Assembly (NCBI RefSeq): GCF_003719295.1
Contig: NZ_RFLW01000001.1
Coordinates: 248,001 to 312,000, forward strand
Length of the DNA stretch: 64,000 bases
Reading direction: 5' to 3'
From: Haliea alexandrii
Lineage (GTDB): Bacteria; Pseudomonadota; Gammaproteobacteria; Pseudomonadales; Halieaceae
Under the pieces are notes generated by a model that ran no database searches, had not been told where the DNA came from, and worked only from the letters and a program-made list of their open reading frames with translations. Within the stretch, counting starts at the first letter, position 1, and each line of letters starts with the position of its first letter. The position numbers and the translations under genes are program-made. Below, piece after piece: positions 19,583-27,169 of the stretch.

Positions 19583-19764
19583 TTATTTCACCAGCTCGCG
19601 CTGGAGGGCCTCAACACCACGATTGATTTCGTCCAAAGCAACCTGTCGAACTTTGGTCACCGAGCACACTTCAGCAAGCTCTGCATGTAACTCTACTTCC
19701 TCTAGCAATGCGATTGCGCTATCGCCCTCGCGCTCGGCAGCGCGCCGATAATTAGAAGGCCCGG
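19583..19764 (-). pseudogene. Unidentified C-terminal coding remnant
   Basis: A 60-codon minus-strand frame without a start codon, bounded upstream by TGA. It encodes a charged, helix-prone tail containing AIALLEEVELHAELAEV and ALDEINRGVEALQRELVK, and its codons (AAT, TTA, GTT, CGT) are less GC-rich than in neighbouring genes. A short frame starting ATG at 19789 (MRLTLTQLSRAF) runs into it one base out of phase, so a frameshifted gene is possible. I do not recognise the family. Confidence 0.35.
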
Positions 19765-19901
19765 CTCAGCTGCGTGAGAGTCAATCTCATTGTGTTGCCA
19801 CCACCGCGGACACTGCAGTCGCCCCAGCGGTCTGTCAGTTTTTTTTACACACCGAGGTGGCTGGCATGCCCCTGTTCGCTGACGCGCCCGCCATTACTGC
19901 A

Positions 19902-19917
19902 TTGGCACGATTTTTGC
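19902..19917 (+). promoter_or_regulatory. Sigma-54 (-24/-12) promoter
   Basis: TTGGCACGATTTTTGC matches the sigma-54 consensus TGGCACG-N4-TTGC with the GG and GC dinucleotides correctly spaced. It points at the IPTL-CTERM-like gene 156 bases downstream and has no other gene in between. A remote activator protein would be required. Confidence 0.8.
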
Positions 19918-20073
19918 GTAACCGCAGTCAAACTTGCATGGGGTACCGGCGTGGATTTTGGTTGCGAAAAGCTCCCGCAGCCAGGCCGGATAAACCGACC
20001 CCTTTCAAGCCTGAAGCAAACATTCAAAGAACAAGGCGACACACAGTCGTCAACTAATAGGGGAGCCCCTGTA

Positions 20074-20688
20074 ATGAAGCGTGTATGTTGGCCATTTCTA
20101 GCGTTGGTAACGTTATTTTCCGTCAATGCCTTGTCGGCGGTCTACGAGGAGGAGTTCGCCTCGGGGCAGGCTTATCCGACCGGGCAACCACAGTTCGACA
20201 ACTGGGTTTCATTCACAGGAGAACTGAGCTCTGGCGTTTGGCGCTCGGTGACGCTGTCCGGCAGCAACGATCTCACCGGTCTGTCCTGTAATGATCAAAC
20301 AGTAGCAACACAGATTGCCGCGGCGCTAGCTGACACATCCACCGAGAATGCTTCATTTTCCTGCGAAGGCAACACCTGGAATGTGGGGCTATGCTCTATC
20401 GGTACGGAGCCGGGAACACCTCGCGCCCTGGGCGTCAATCTAGGTGAATGCTCCTGCGGCGCCGGATATGCAATTCGGCCCGCTATTGGCAACACCAACT
20501 GGGGGGGAGTAGGGACCGCGACTTGCGACGGCCCCACGCAAACCATGCGCCTGGAGTTCACCGAAGGCGAACTTCGCGCGGTGCCTACGCTGCCGCAATA
20601 CTGGCTCTACGCGCTTCTCGCCTTGGTCGCAGGGCTGGCTGCTGTTGCATTCCGTCGCCAACGGGCGGTTTTCCGCGATAGCAACTGA
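20074..20688 (+). CDS. Secreted protein with IPTL-CTERM-like sorting signal
   Basis: 204 residues. A signal peptide (about 1-22, ending NALSA) leads into a cysteine-containing extracellular domain of about 145 residues that I do not recognise. The C-terminus has VPTLPQYW, a hydrophobic helix LYALLALVAGLAAVAF and the basic cluster RRQR: the three-part layout of IPTL-CTERM/PEP-CTERM exosortase signals, here with eight residues after the arginines. It should be exported, processed and left on or outside the outer membrane. The sigma-54 promoter upstream fits the RpoN control reported for PEP-CTERM genes. No exosortase gene is in the window. ATG 20074 follows a GGGGAG site. Confidence 0.7.
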   Translation: MKRVCWPFLALVTLFSVNALSAVYEEEFASGQAYPTGQPQFDNWVSFTGELSSGVWRSVTLSGSNDLTGLSCNDQTVATQIAAALADTSTENASFSCEGNTWNVGLCSIGTEPGTPRALGVNLGECSCGAGYAIRPAIGNTNWGGVGTATCDGPTQTMRLEFTEGELRAVPTLPQYWLYALLALVAGLAAVAFRRQRAVFRDSN

Positions 20689-20847
20689 CCACGTTGCACG
20701 AGACCATGCCATAGAGCACTTGCGCGTCGTTGGCGCCGAAGGTTTTGGCGCTGACCGGGCCGCGTGTAGCGCGAAGCCACTGCAGTATACTGTCGGCTTT
20801 TTACGCTGCTGCAAGCCAGCAACGGCGGGCGAGGGCGAAGCATCAAA

Positions 20848-21306
20848 ATGAAACTACACCACCACGTCTCCCGCCAGCCATTTACACCACCCAGTGAACG
20901 GCAGCGTCTATTCCTCCGGTATCTTGTTTCCATCCTCGTCGATCTTGTCGTGTTGAACCTGTGCGCGGAGTATTGGCAGCCTGTACAGATTTCCTCGTTC
21001 AGCGTAACGCTGGTGGCGGCTTTGCTGCTGCAATTGCTACTCCAGGGTACATTGGTGGTCGAGCACCGTATTGCGGCGTGGTTTGTCGGTCGCAGCGGCT
21101 TCCTGTGGGGCTTCATCCGCATCCTTTCTATGTGGCTGGTGTTATTCCTCTCCAAATTCGTGATGTTGTGGGCCATTGACCTGGCGCTTGGTGATTCGTT
21201 TGTGTTTGGCGGCCCACTGCACGGCGTCGTGACGTTCATCGCCGTGATCGTGGCCATGGTGGCCGCCGAGGAATTCATCGACCGCATTGTGCGCCGCCTT
21301 GCTTGA
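20848..21306 (+). CDS. Uncharacterised four-helix membrane protein
   Basis: 152 residues with predicted helices near 24-42, 50-70, 84-112 and 120-140, both ends cytoplasmic and charged. I do not recognise a named family. It lies eight bases before the catalase-related gene and may be cotranscribed with it; small membrane partners, often cytochromes, accompany such peroxidases, but there is no clear haem-binding pair beyond His46-type residues. The weak ribosome site and lack of motifs leave the function open. Confidence 0.6.
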   Translation: MKLHHHVSRQPFTPPSERQRLFLRYLVSILVDLVVLNLCAEYWQPVQISSFSVTLVAALLLQLLLQGTLVVEHRIAAWFVGRSGFLWGFIRILSMWLVLFLSKFVMLWAIDLALGDSFVFGGPLHGVVTFIAVIVAMVAAEEFIDRIVRRLA

Positions 21307-21313
21307 ATACCCC

Positions 21314-22378
21314 ATGAGGTTCTACATGCTTTTTCACAACAGACCAAAATATACCCTGGTCACGGCATTGCTGATGGCATGCACGGCGTACGCCAGCAGT
21401 GCCACCACGGACGATACTGAGGCCGCACAAGTGGCAACGCCTCCAACAGTCAGCACCGCCTCTCCAGCGACAGCGAACGCCACCGACTTCATTGAGATCT
21501 TTGCAGCGCTCAGTGGCGCGCATCCGGGGGTCCGCAAAGGACACGCCCGAGGTGTTTGCGCGGCGGGGCGGTTCCTGCCCGACGAGGAGGCAACAAAACG
21601 CTTCACGTCACCGTTATTCGCCGCGGAAGCGCCCGTGATCATTCGCTTTTCCATGGCGGGCGGCAACCCGCAGGCGGACGAACGCGCTCTCAGCCCGCGT
21701 GGCATGGCCGTGCAAATCCAGTTGCCTGATGGCCAGGTGCACCAGCTGGCCGGCCTGTCCACACCGTTGTTTGCGGGCAAGAATCCAGAGCAGTTTCTGG
21801 GTCTGCTCCGTATCAATCACTTGATACAAACCGGCGCGGCCACCCCTGAGGATCGCGAGCGCTACCTGGCCGCCAACCCGGAAGCTGCCCGGCAGGGCGC
21901 CTGGGTGCGGGCACGTGCGCCAGCGGCGGCGTACACACGGGACAGCTACTACGGCATACACACCTTCCATGCGGCACAGGCGGACGGCACGATACAGCCC
22001 TTCCGCTGGCAATTGGTTCCCGGCGAGGGGGAGATGCGCCTGACGGAAAGCGAGCGGGAAGCACTGCCTGCCGCCTTTCTTGAGGAACGGCTCGCACAGA
22101 CCCTGAGCGAGCAAGGAGAGGCGTGGTTCGAATGGCGATGGATACTGGGGCAGCCCGGGGATACTACCAGCGATCCTTCGCAGTTGTGGCCGGATGAACG
22201 GGAGGCGGTCACCGTGGGCCGCTTGCAGCTCACTGAGGCTAGCGGCAGCACATGCGACCCGGTCAACTTCGATCCCAACCGGCTGGCCAGTGGTGTAAAC
22301 CCCGGTGACGACCCGGTGCTCGCGCTACGCTCGGCTGCCTATGCAATTTCCCAAGGCAAGCGCCTCGCCAACCAGTGA
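21314..22378 (+). CDS. Catalase-related peroxidase, periplasmic
   Basis: 354 residues (ATG 21314; ATG 21326 also possible). The N-terminal hydrophobic segment MLFHNRPKYTLVTALLMACT looks like a signal peptide. The body matches the small SrpA-like catalase family: HPGVRKGHARGVCAAGRF with the distal His, FSMAGGNPQADERALSPRGMAVQI, then FAGKNPEQFLGLL, and the proximal RDSYYGIHTF tyrosine region. Such proteins are haem peroxidases that remove organic or hydrogen peroxide outside the cytoplasm. Shorter than true catalases (about 480 residues or more) but normal for this branch. Confidence 0.82.
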   Translation: MRFYMLFHNRPKYTLVTALLMACTAYASSATTDDTEAAQVATPPTVSTASPATANATDFIEIFAALSGAHPGVRKGHARGVCAAGRFLPDEEATKRFTSPLFAAEAPVIIRFSMAGGNPQADERALSPRGMAVQIQLPDGQVHQLAGLSTPLFAGKNPEQFLGLLRINHLIQTGAATPEDRERYLAANPEAARQGAWVRARAPAAAYTRDSYYGIHTFHAAQADGTIQPFRWQLVPGEGEMRLTESEREALPAAFLEERLAQTLSEQGEAWFEWRWILGQPGDTTSDPSQLWPDEREAVTVGRLQLTEASGSTCDPVNFDPNRLASGVNPGDDPVLALRSAAYAISQGKRLANQ

Positions 22379-22412
22379 CGTGAGCAACGGCTGCCCGGCC
22401 TGAATGTGCGAT

Positions 22413-23426
22413 TCAGGCGGGCATGCCCCACAGCGGCTTGACCCCGTTGCGCGGCAGGTGCGGCAACACCTGTTCCTCGAACAACTGCAGCATGGCCCAC
22501 CCCCGCGCAGGGTCAATGCCACCAAACAGGGGCGTGAGATACAGCGAGCTGTGGTCGCCCAGCGCATTGGCCATGGCCACTACTTCTTCCGGGCGCAACA
22601 CCTTGTAGGCACCGCTTTCGCGCACTGTGTCGGCCGTCATGCCGCCCGCATAGGGGCCCTGTGGCGTGCCGTAGGCGTCAGCGGTCCAGCGGGAGTAGGA
22701 ATCCAGCACATGCAGGATATGCGGTGCGATCCACTGCCAGTCTGCCTCGGGGTCTTCGGATACCCAGAGAAAAGTAGGCCCCTGTTGCGGGTACGGGCCC
22801 GGGTCCGGCTTCTCCAGCCGCAGGCACTCGTCGCGGTAGGGTTGCCACACTTTGGGTGGGAACAGGGGCACAAGAAAGCCATCGGCAATATGGGCGGCGA
22901 TGCGCGCCACTTTCGGCGCCATGCCACCCAGCAGAACGGGCACCGGCTTGACGGGCACCGGAGATACCAGGCAGGGCCGCCCCTCGTGCTCAAAGGGCTC
23001 GCCGGCCCAGGCCTGTTTCAGCAAGCGCGCGGTATTGCAGGTAACCTCGAAGCGCTCTTCCACGCGCTGCCCGTACATGGCGAACTCGACCGGGCGGTAA
23101 CCGAAACCCAGGCCGAGCTGCATGCGCCCACCACTGGCAAGCTGGGCTACCGCCAGGTCTTCCGCCAGCCGCACCGGGTCATACAGCGGCGCGAGCAACA
23201 CCGCGGTGCGCAATGCCACCTGCCGGGTGCGGCCCGCCATCGCCGCGGCCAGAACCAACGGCGATGGGTTATAGCCGTCGTCCGCGCAGTGATGCTCACC
23301 AAAACCCAGCACATCAAAACCCACCCGGTCGGCCCACTCGGCCATATCCAACGCTGCGACATAGGCCGCTTCCCTGCCCACACCGAACGCGGGGGTGCGC
23401 ATATCGAAAATCATCACCAGTTCCAT
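22413..23426 (-). CDS. LLM class flavin-dependent oxidoreductase
   Basis: 337 residues, luciferase-like monooxygenase fold: MIFDMRTPAFGVG near the start, GFGEHHCADDGYNPSPL, the flavin-binding ASGGRMQLGLGFGY, and PVPVLLGGMAPKVARIAA. It probably binds FMN or F420; the substrate is unknown. The 5' end and upstream bases are repeated at 25121-25273, where a shortened second copy remains. Start ATG 23426 is supported by the same codon in the second copy. Confidence 0.88.
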   Translation of the reverse strand: MELVMIFDMRTPAFGVGREAAYVAALDMAEWADRVGFDVLGFGEHHCADDGYNPSPLVLAAAMAGRTRQVALRTAVLLAPLYDPVRLAEDLAVAQLASGGRMQLGLGFGYRPVEFAMYGQRVEERFEVTCNTARLLKQAWAGEPFEHEGRPCLVSPVPVKPVPVLLGGMAPKVARIAAHIADGFLVPLFPPKVWQPYRDECLRLEKPDPGPYPQQGPTFLWVSEDPEADWQWIAPHILHVLDSYSRWTADAYGTPQGPYAGGMTADTVRESGAYKVLRPEEVVAMANALGDHSSLYLTPLFGGIDPARGWAMLQLFEEQVLPHLPRNGVKPLWGMPA

Positions 23427-23518
23427 GGCGTTGCTCCAGACTTGGGCATTGTGTGAAAGTCTACTGCATCAATAGCAACGCAGGGGCCAAACCGGTTTCA
23501 GCGGTCGGAAACGATGGG
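23366..23518 (-). repeat. Direct repeat copy A (LLM gene start plus upstream DUF4124 end)
   Basis: This 153-base block aligns without gaps to 25121-25273, with about 15 differences by my count (roughly 90% identity). It covers the first 20 codons of the LLM gene, the intergenic bases and the last seven codons plus stop (RPIVSDR) of a DUF4124 gene whose remainder is missing here. This shows a duplication of the DUF4124-LLM junction. Confidence 0.9.
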
Positions 23519-23598
23519 GCGCCATCGTCACCTACATAAATCGCGTCCTCACGTCACCCGCCTTGCACAGGCTTGGTGTGCAACCCTATTCCGCTTAT

Positions 23599-23907
23599 CT
23601 ACCCTTTATAACCAAGCGCCGCCTGGAACCCATTGTCCATAATGGACTTAATGATCCCCTGCACAGCCTCAGTATCGTTGATATTCGGGAACGGTTCCTG
23701 CGGCATGGGCACGTCAAGGAACTCACAGAGTGGCTCCCAGCCATCTGCCACTTCGAAAACCAGCAGTCGCTCAGGGTCAATGGCTGCCCTGACATCGGCA
23801 ACATGTTCATTGAAGCGCCTGATAAGATGATCATGATCGTGCATCCGGCCATCAAAGTAGCCGTTGATTGTCGCTTTCAAGTAAGCGCCCGCGTCCGTGC
23901 CAGGCTA
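23599..23907 (-). pseudogene. Sulfotransferase-family gene, C-terminal fragment
   Basis: The minus frame encodes about 94 residues containing NEHVADVRAAIDPERLLVFE, then WEPLCEFLDVPMPQEPFP and NINDTEA. This is the C-terminal part of a P-loop sulfotransferase (Sulfotransfer_4-like), normally about 200-230 residues. The N-terminal PAPS-binding P-loop half is absent: the frame is closed upstream by TAG at 23905-23907 and the only start is TTG 23880. It is therefore a non-functional remnant unless the domain has a use of its own. Confidence 0.65.
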
Positions 23908-23988
23908 ATGGTGGGCGAGGGCGGCGTAGCTGGTGCAGGCCGATAGAGCCAGCACCAGCAACACGACTATCAGCACCCTTCCAGACAT
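23905..23988 (-). CDS. Possible tiny lipoprotein or orphan signal peptide
   Basis: A 27-codon frame reads MSGRVLIVVLLVLALSACTS followed by YAALAHH and a stop; an upstream in-frame ATG at 24006 would add six residues. Positive charge, hydrophobic core and the lipobox LSAC form a complete lipoprotein signal, giving a mature peptide of about ten residues. It may be an entericidin-like micro-lipoprotein or, more likely given the relics around it, the surviving start of a deleted gene. Confidence 0.3.
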   Translation of the reverse strand: MSGRVLIVVLLVLALSACTSYAALAHH

Positions 23989-24113
23989 TGCGGCGCGCCC
24001 CCACATATTCACTGAATGCCAACTCGCTTTCCCTGAATTTCATATTATAGAATTCCGGCCGACGGCAACCAGATTGCAACCCGACGCTCCATGCCGATCG
24101 TTAACACCATGGC

Positions 24114-24262
24114 TACAGCAGTGTTGCCATCGTCGTCGTACTCTTCATCGCCATCATCGTACTCAACGAGGTTGGCTTCAGAATAGGGCGTTTCGTCCAG
24201 GCCCACACCGACAGCGAGGCCAAATCACTTACCGGCTCGATCCAGGCCAGCATTCTGGGTTT
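24114..24262 (+). pseudogene. DUF4239 gene, N-terminal fragment
   Basis: The plus frame YSSVAIVVVLFIAIIVLNEV, then GFRIGR, EAKSLTGSIQASILGLL, is the start of a DUF4239 (bestrophin-like) membrane protein. The usual continuation after GLL is lost: from about 24262 the DNA is the 3' end of a thiopurine methyltransferase relic read backwards. No in-frame ATG precedes the fragment (TAA lies four codons upstream). Confidence 0.6.
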
Positions 24263-24441
24263 ACTGGTTGAGCTGCTGGATGCGGCGCAGACGCGCGGTG
24301 TCGCGCTGACGCATTGGGGCGGGTAACGCCACCAGCGCAGCACGATCATAGGTTGCCTGCACATCACCCAAGAGACCCGGCGGTCGCGTGAATAGCTATT
24401 TCATAGTGTTGCCAACGCTCGTGCCAGAAACCGGGTTCCAT
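24261..24441 (-). pseudogene. tpm: Thiopurine S-methyltransferase gene, internally deleted and frameshifted
   Basis: From ATG 24441 the minus strand reads MEPGFWHERWQHYEIAIHA and stops at 24364. One base out of phase, 24365-24261 reads QATYDRAALVALPAPMRQR and ends LRRIQQLNQ-stop. These are recognisable N- and C-terminal ends of Tpm (usually about 215 residues); the SAM-binding middle is gone. The start is two bases after the stop of the ChaC-like gene, so the two were once an operon. Confidence 0.75.
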
Positions 24442-24443
24442 GT

Positions 24444-25019
24444 TCACTCCCGTTTGCGCAATGCGCGTTCGAGGCCAAATACATGAGCATCTTCTGCTTC
24501 CAGCGCCCGCAATGCCGCAGCGAGCTGCAGCAGGTAATCCCGGTTGGATCCACTCGGGCCAACGGAGGCACTGATTTGCGCGGCAATATCCGCCTCGCTG
24601 GCGGGCCCAAGGTATGCGGGGTTATCGGCGCCTGCAATATACACTAACGCCTCTTCGCGAGGCCCCTCTTCGAACTCGAGCGTCACCACAACACGCAAGT
24701 AGCCGTTTTTTTCCCGATGGTCGAGGTGTTCAAACACGTCCGGCGTAATCTCGAATGCCATGCCCTGGCACAGCGCGCCCTCGCTTGCGACCAGTGTGAC
24801 AACACGGCCAGGTGCCGTGGGCGTACCGCGGTGATCGTGAGACCCCTGCCAGAATCGCCGTTGCCAGCCGCGGATCCCCGCGGGGCGGCGCTGCAGGTAG
24901 GGAAAGTCTACCTTGTAGATCAAAGAGCCATAGCCGAACAGCCACAGACGCTCGTGGCTGGCGAAGTACTGCATAGCGCGGTTCTGGACGACGGTGTTGG
25001 CATCTGTCAATGTCGTCAT
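24444..25019 (-). CDS. ChaC-type gamma-glutamylcyclotransferase
   Basis: 191 residues. The glycine-rich start LWLFGYGSLIYKVDFPY and the catalytic glutamate region HREKNGYLR are the family signatures. ChaC enzymes release 5-oxoproline from glutathione, giving Cys-Gly. The gene appears intact although surrounded by fragments of other genes, and it lies between the two direct repeats. It precedes the tpm relic. Confidence 0.85.
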   Translation of the reverse strand: MTTLTDANTVVQNRAMQYFASHERLWLFGYGSLIYKVDFPYLQRRPAGIRGWQRRFWQGSHDHRGTPTAPGRVVTLVASEGALCQGMAFEITPDVFEHLDHREKNGYLRVVVTLEFEEGPREEALVYIAGADNPAYLGPASEADIAAQISASVGPSGSNRDYLLQLAAALRALEAEDAHVFGLERALRKRE

Positions 25020-25073
25020 GGCGCGCAGCGGCCTTCGCTGGGAGCCACTGAGAAAGACTGCATAGCTGGCATA

Positions 25074-25181
25074 TCAGCCACCCTCCGGGTCTTCAGACAC
25101 CCAGAGCATGTCGGGCATTGCCGCTTCCCTGCCCACACCGAATGCCGGTGTACGCATAGCGAAAATCATCATCCGTTCCAT
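25074..25181 (-). pseudogene. Internally deleted copy of the LLM oxidoreductase gene
   Basis: The frame starts MERMMIFAMRTPAFGVGREA like the intact LLM gene (about codons 1-20) and then jumps to LWVSEDPE, which in the intact protein lies near residue 205; it stops after 35 codons. About 185 codons have been lost in-frame. It marks the second copy of a tandem duplication. Confidence 0.8.
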
Positions 25182-25273
25182 GGCGTTGCTCCAGACTTCG
25201 GCATTGTGTGAAAGGCTGCTGTATCAGTGACAACGCAGGCGCCAAACCGGTTTCAGCGGTCGGAAACGATGGG
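25121..25273 (-). repeat. Direct repeat copy B
   Basis: Partner of 23366-23518, same orientation and same length, containing the end of the intact DUF4124 gene, the spacer and the start of the deleted LLM copy. The distance between copies is about 1.75 kb. Confidence 0.9.
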
Positions 25274-25762
25274 ACGCATCAGCTGGCTGTTGCGCCCGGG
25301 AAGAATACCCGGCAGTGGCTGCGGGGTTTGCAGGGGCGGAAGCGCGTCGGGCCGGTGCGGCGGACGCGGCCTGTGTCCGGGGCGCCAGGGAACACCCACG
25401 GGCGGCAGGTAAACAGGCACATAGCGTATCACTTCAGGCGCAGGCTGCTGCCGGGTGGACTGAGCATCCACTTGCGCCCGCAGCCGCGCCACCTCGCGCT
25501 CGAGTTCACGCTCGCGACGGCTCTCCGCCAGTCGATCTGTGCTGTAACGCATGGCCTTCAGCTGTTGTTCTGCCGCCGCCGGGTCACCTGCTTCGGGAGC
25601 GCGAATACGCAGCACTTCGGTGTTGCCGCTCTCGGCGGGTGGCACGTCCGAAAAATGCACCGTGCCGTTGGGCCCCTCGGAACGATAAACGGTGGTATCT
25701 GCCGCCATGGCCATGGTGGCCGCGAACAGGAGAACGATGGCTGACGTCAGCGAATGGTGCAT
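25253..25762 (-). CDS. DUF4124 domain-containing periplasmic protein
   Basis: 169 residues. Signal peptide of about 20 residues (ending AMAAD), then the DUF4124 domain with TVYRSEGPNGTVHFSDVPP, a charged coiled-coil region at about 65-95 (REREVARLRAQ-like) and a proline-rich tail. The family is widespread in proteobacteria, of unknown function, and probably envelope-located. ATG 25762 was chosen over a frame start at 25834 because the signal peptide begins here. Its last codons are duplicated at 23500. Confidence 0.8.
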   Translation of the reverse strand: MHHSLTSAIVLLFAATMAMAADTTVYRSEGPNGTVHFSDVPPAESGNTEVLRIRAPEAGDPAAAEQQLKAMRYSTDRLAESRRERELEREVARLRAQVDAQSTRQQPAPEVIRYVPVYLPPVGVPWRPGHRPRPPHRPDALPPLQTPQPLPGILPGRNSQLMRPIVSDR

Positions 25763-25774
25763 GTCTTCATTATA

Positions 25775-25834
25775 GATCAGTTGACAGATCAGGGGGCTCT
25801 CGTTACTCGCATCGGATCTGTTGACATGGATCAA
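25775..25834. promoter_or_regulatory. Twin GATCWGTTGACA direct repeats upstream of hsaA
   Basis: GATCAGTTGACAGATCA (from 25775) and GATCTGTTGACATGGATCA (from 25815) are near-copies exactly 40 bases apart in the divergent DUF4124-hsaA spacer. The length, about four helical turns, and the placement suggest a regulator site for the steroid genes; no regulator gene is nearby and the promoter is not evident. Confidence 0.4.
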
Positions 25835-25938
25835 CCCTCACGCTTTTCGGCCCTGTTTATACCGCAGATGAGGTATGAGCGACTTGCCTGTGGAGGGGGA
25901 TAGTCGGTATCAACGTAACACGGACTCGGAGAATAACC

Positions 25939-27126
25939 ATGACCGCACAACAACTGAACGACATCGACCGCCTCTACGCCAGCGCCCGCAAGATGGTACC
26001 CGCCCTGCGCGAGCGCCAGAATGAAGCCGCCAGCCTGGGCCACCTGCCCGAGGCTACCGTGCGCGACATGCAGGAAGCGGGTTTCTTCCGCATCATGCAA
26101 CCTGCCCGCTTTGGCGGCTACGAGATGGAGCCGGAAGTGTTTTTCCGTGTACAGATGACGCTGGCCGAGGGCTGCATGTCCACGGCCTGGGTGTTGGGCG
26201 TGGTGGCCATTCACAACTGGCAGCTGGCACTGTTCGATGAACGCGCCCAGCAAGACGTGTGGGGCGAAGATACCAGCGTGCTGATCTCCTCTTCCTATAT
26301 GCCCGTGGGCAAGGTCACGCGGGTGAAAGGCGGCTACCAACTCAGCGGCCACTGGGGTTTCTCCTCCGGCTCCAAACACTGCGGCTGGGCCTTCCTCGGC
26401 GCCATGATTCCCGCCGAGAAGGAAGGCGAAGCGCCTGACTACCGCACCTTCCTGGTGCCGCGCAGCGACTACCAGATCGTCGACAACTGGGATGTAAGCG
26501 GCCTGGAAGGCACCGGCAGCCACGATATCGTGGTGAAAGATGCATTTGTGCCGGAATACCGCACACACCGCTCAATTCACGGCTTTGAGTGCAACAGCCC
26601 CGGCAATGCGGTCAACACGCACCCCATTTTCCGTCTGCCCTTCGGCCAGATATTTGTGCGCGCTGTGTGCAGTTCGGCCATCGGTGCGCTGCGCGGTGTG
26701 ACCGACAGCTACGTGAAAGTAAACCGCGAGCGCGTGGGCCTGAACGATGGCAACAAGATCGCCACTGACCCGGATGCGCAAATGGCCCTGGCCAACGCCA
26801 TCGCCACGGTGGATGAGTGCGAAACCATCATGTTCCGCAACTTCGACTCCATGCTGGACGCTGCGCGCGAAGGCAGCTCCCTGCCAATGGAAGAGCGCAT
26901 CAAAATGCGTTTTGACGCCGCCCGCGTAGGTGCCAAGTGTGCCGATGCGATCAATGCCATGTTCATTGCCTGCGGCGCCCAGGGTATCCATCGCGGCCAT
27001 CCACTGAACCGCGCCTGGCTGGATATCAACGCAGGGCGCACCCACGTAGCCAACAACCCCTTCAAGTTCGGCCGCAACCTCGGCGGCAACCTGATGGGGC
27101 AGCCCAACACCGACTTTTTCCTTTGA
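25939..27126 (+). CDS. hsaA: Flavin-dependent 3-HSA monooxygenase, oxygenase component (HsaA-like)
   Basis: 395 residues with the acyl-CoA-dehydrogenase-like fold used by two-component flavin monooxygenases: ARFGGYEMEPEVF, GHWGFSSGSKHCGWAFLG, SGLEGTGSHDIVV, and the C-terminal HTHVANNPFKF-like flavin-binding end. HsaA hydroxylates 3-HSA during opening of steroid ring A. Start ATG 25939 has GGAGA seven bases ahead. The needed flavin reductase (HsaB) and dioxygenase (HsaC) are not in the window. Forms a pair with kshA 43 bases downstream. Other phenol monooxygenases of this group are possible. Confidence 0.78.
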   Translation: MTAQQLNDIDRLYASARKMVPALRERQNEAASLGHLPEATVRDMQEAGFFRIMQPARFGGYEMEPEVFFRVQMTLAEGCMSTAWVLGVVAIHNWQLALFDERAQQDVWGEDTSVLISSSYMPVGKVTRVKGGYQLSGHWGFSSGSKHCGWAFLGAMIPAEKEGEAPDYRTFLVPRSDYQIVDNWDVSGLEGTGSHDIVVKDAFVPEYRTHRSIHGFECNSPGNAVNTHPIFRLPFGQIFVRAVCSSAIGALRGVTDSYVKVNRERVGLNDGNKIATDPDAQMALANAIATVDECETIMFRNFDSMLDAAREGSSLPMEERIKMRFDAARVGAKCADAINAMFIACGAQGIHRGHPLNRAWLDINAGRTHVANNPFKFGRNLGGNLMGQPNTDFFL

Positions 27127-27169
27127 TTACAGCAACCATAAAACGCAGCTGACTGCAGCGGAGAAAACC

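Noticed and set aside
24263..24326. The tail VELLDAAQTRGVALTHWGG of the DUF4239 frame
   Set aside because: These codons are the antisense of the tpm C-terminus and not DUF4239 sequence, so they were left out of that pseudogene.
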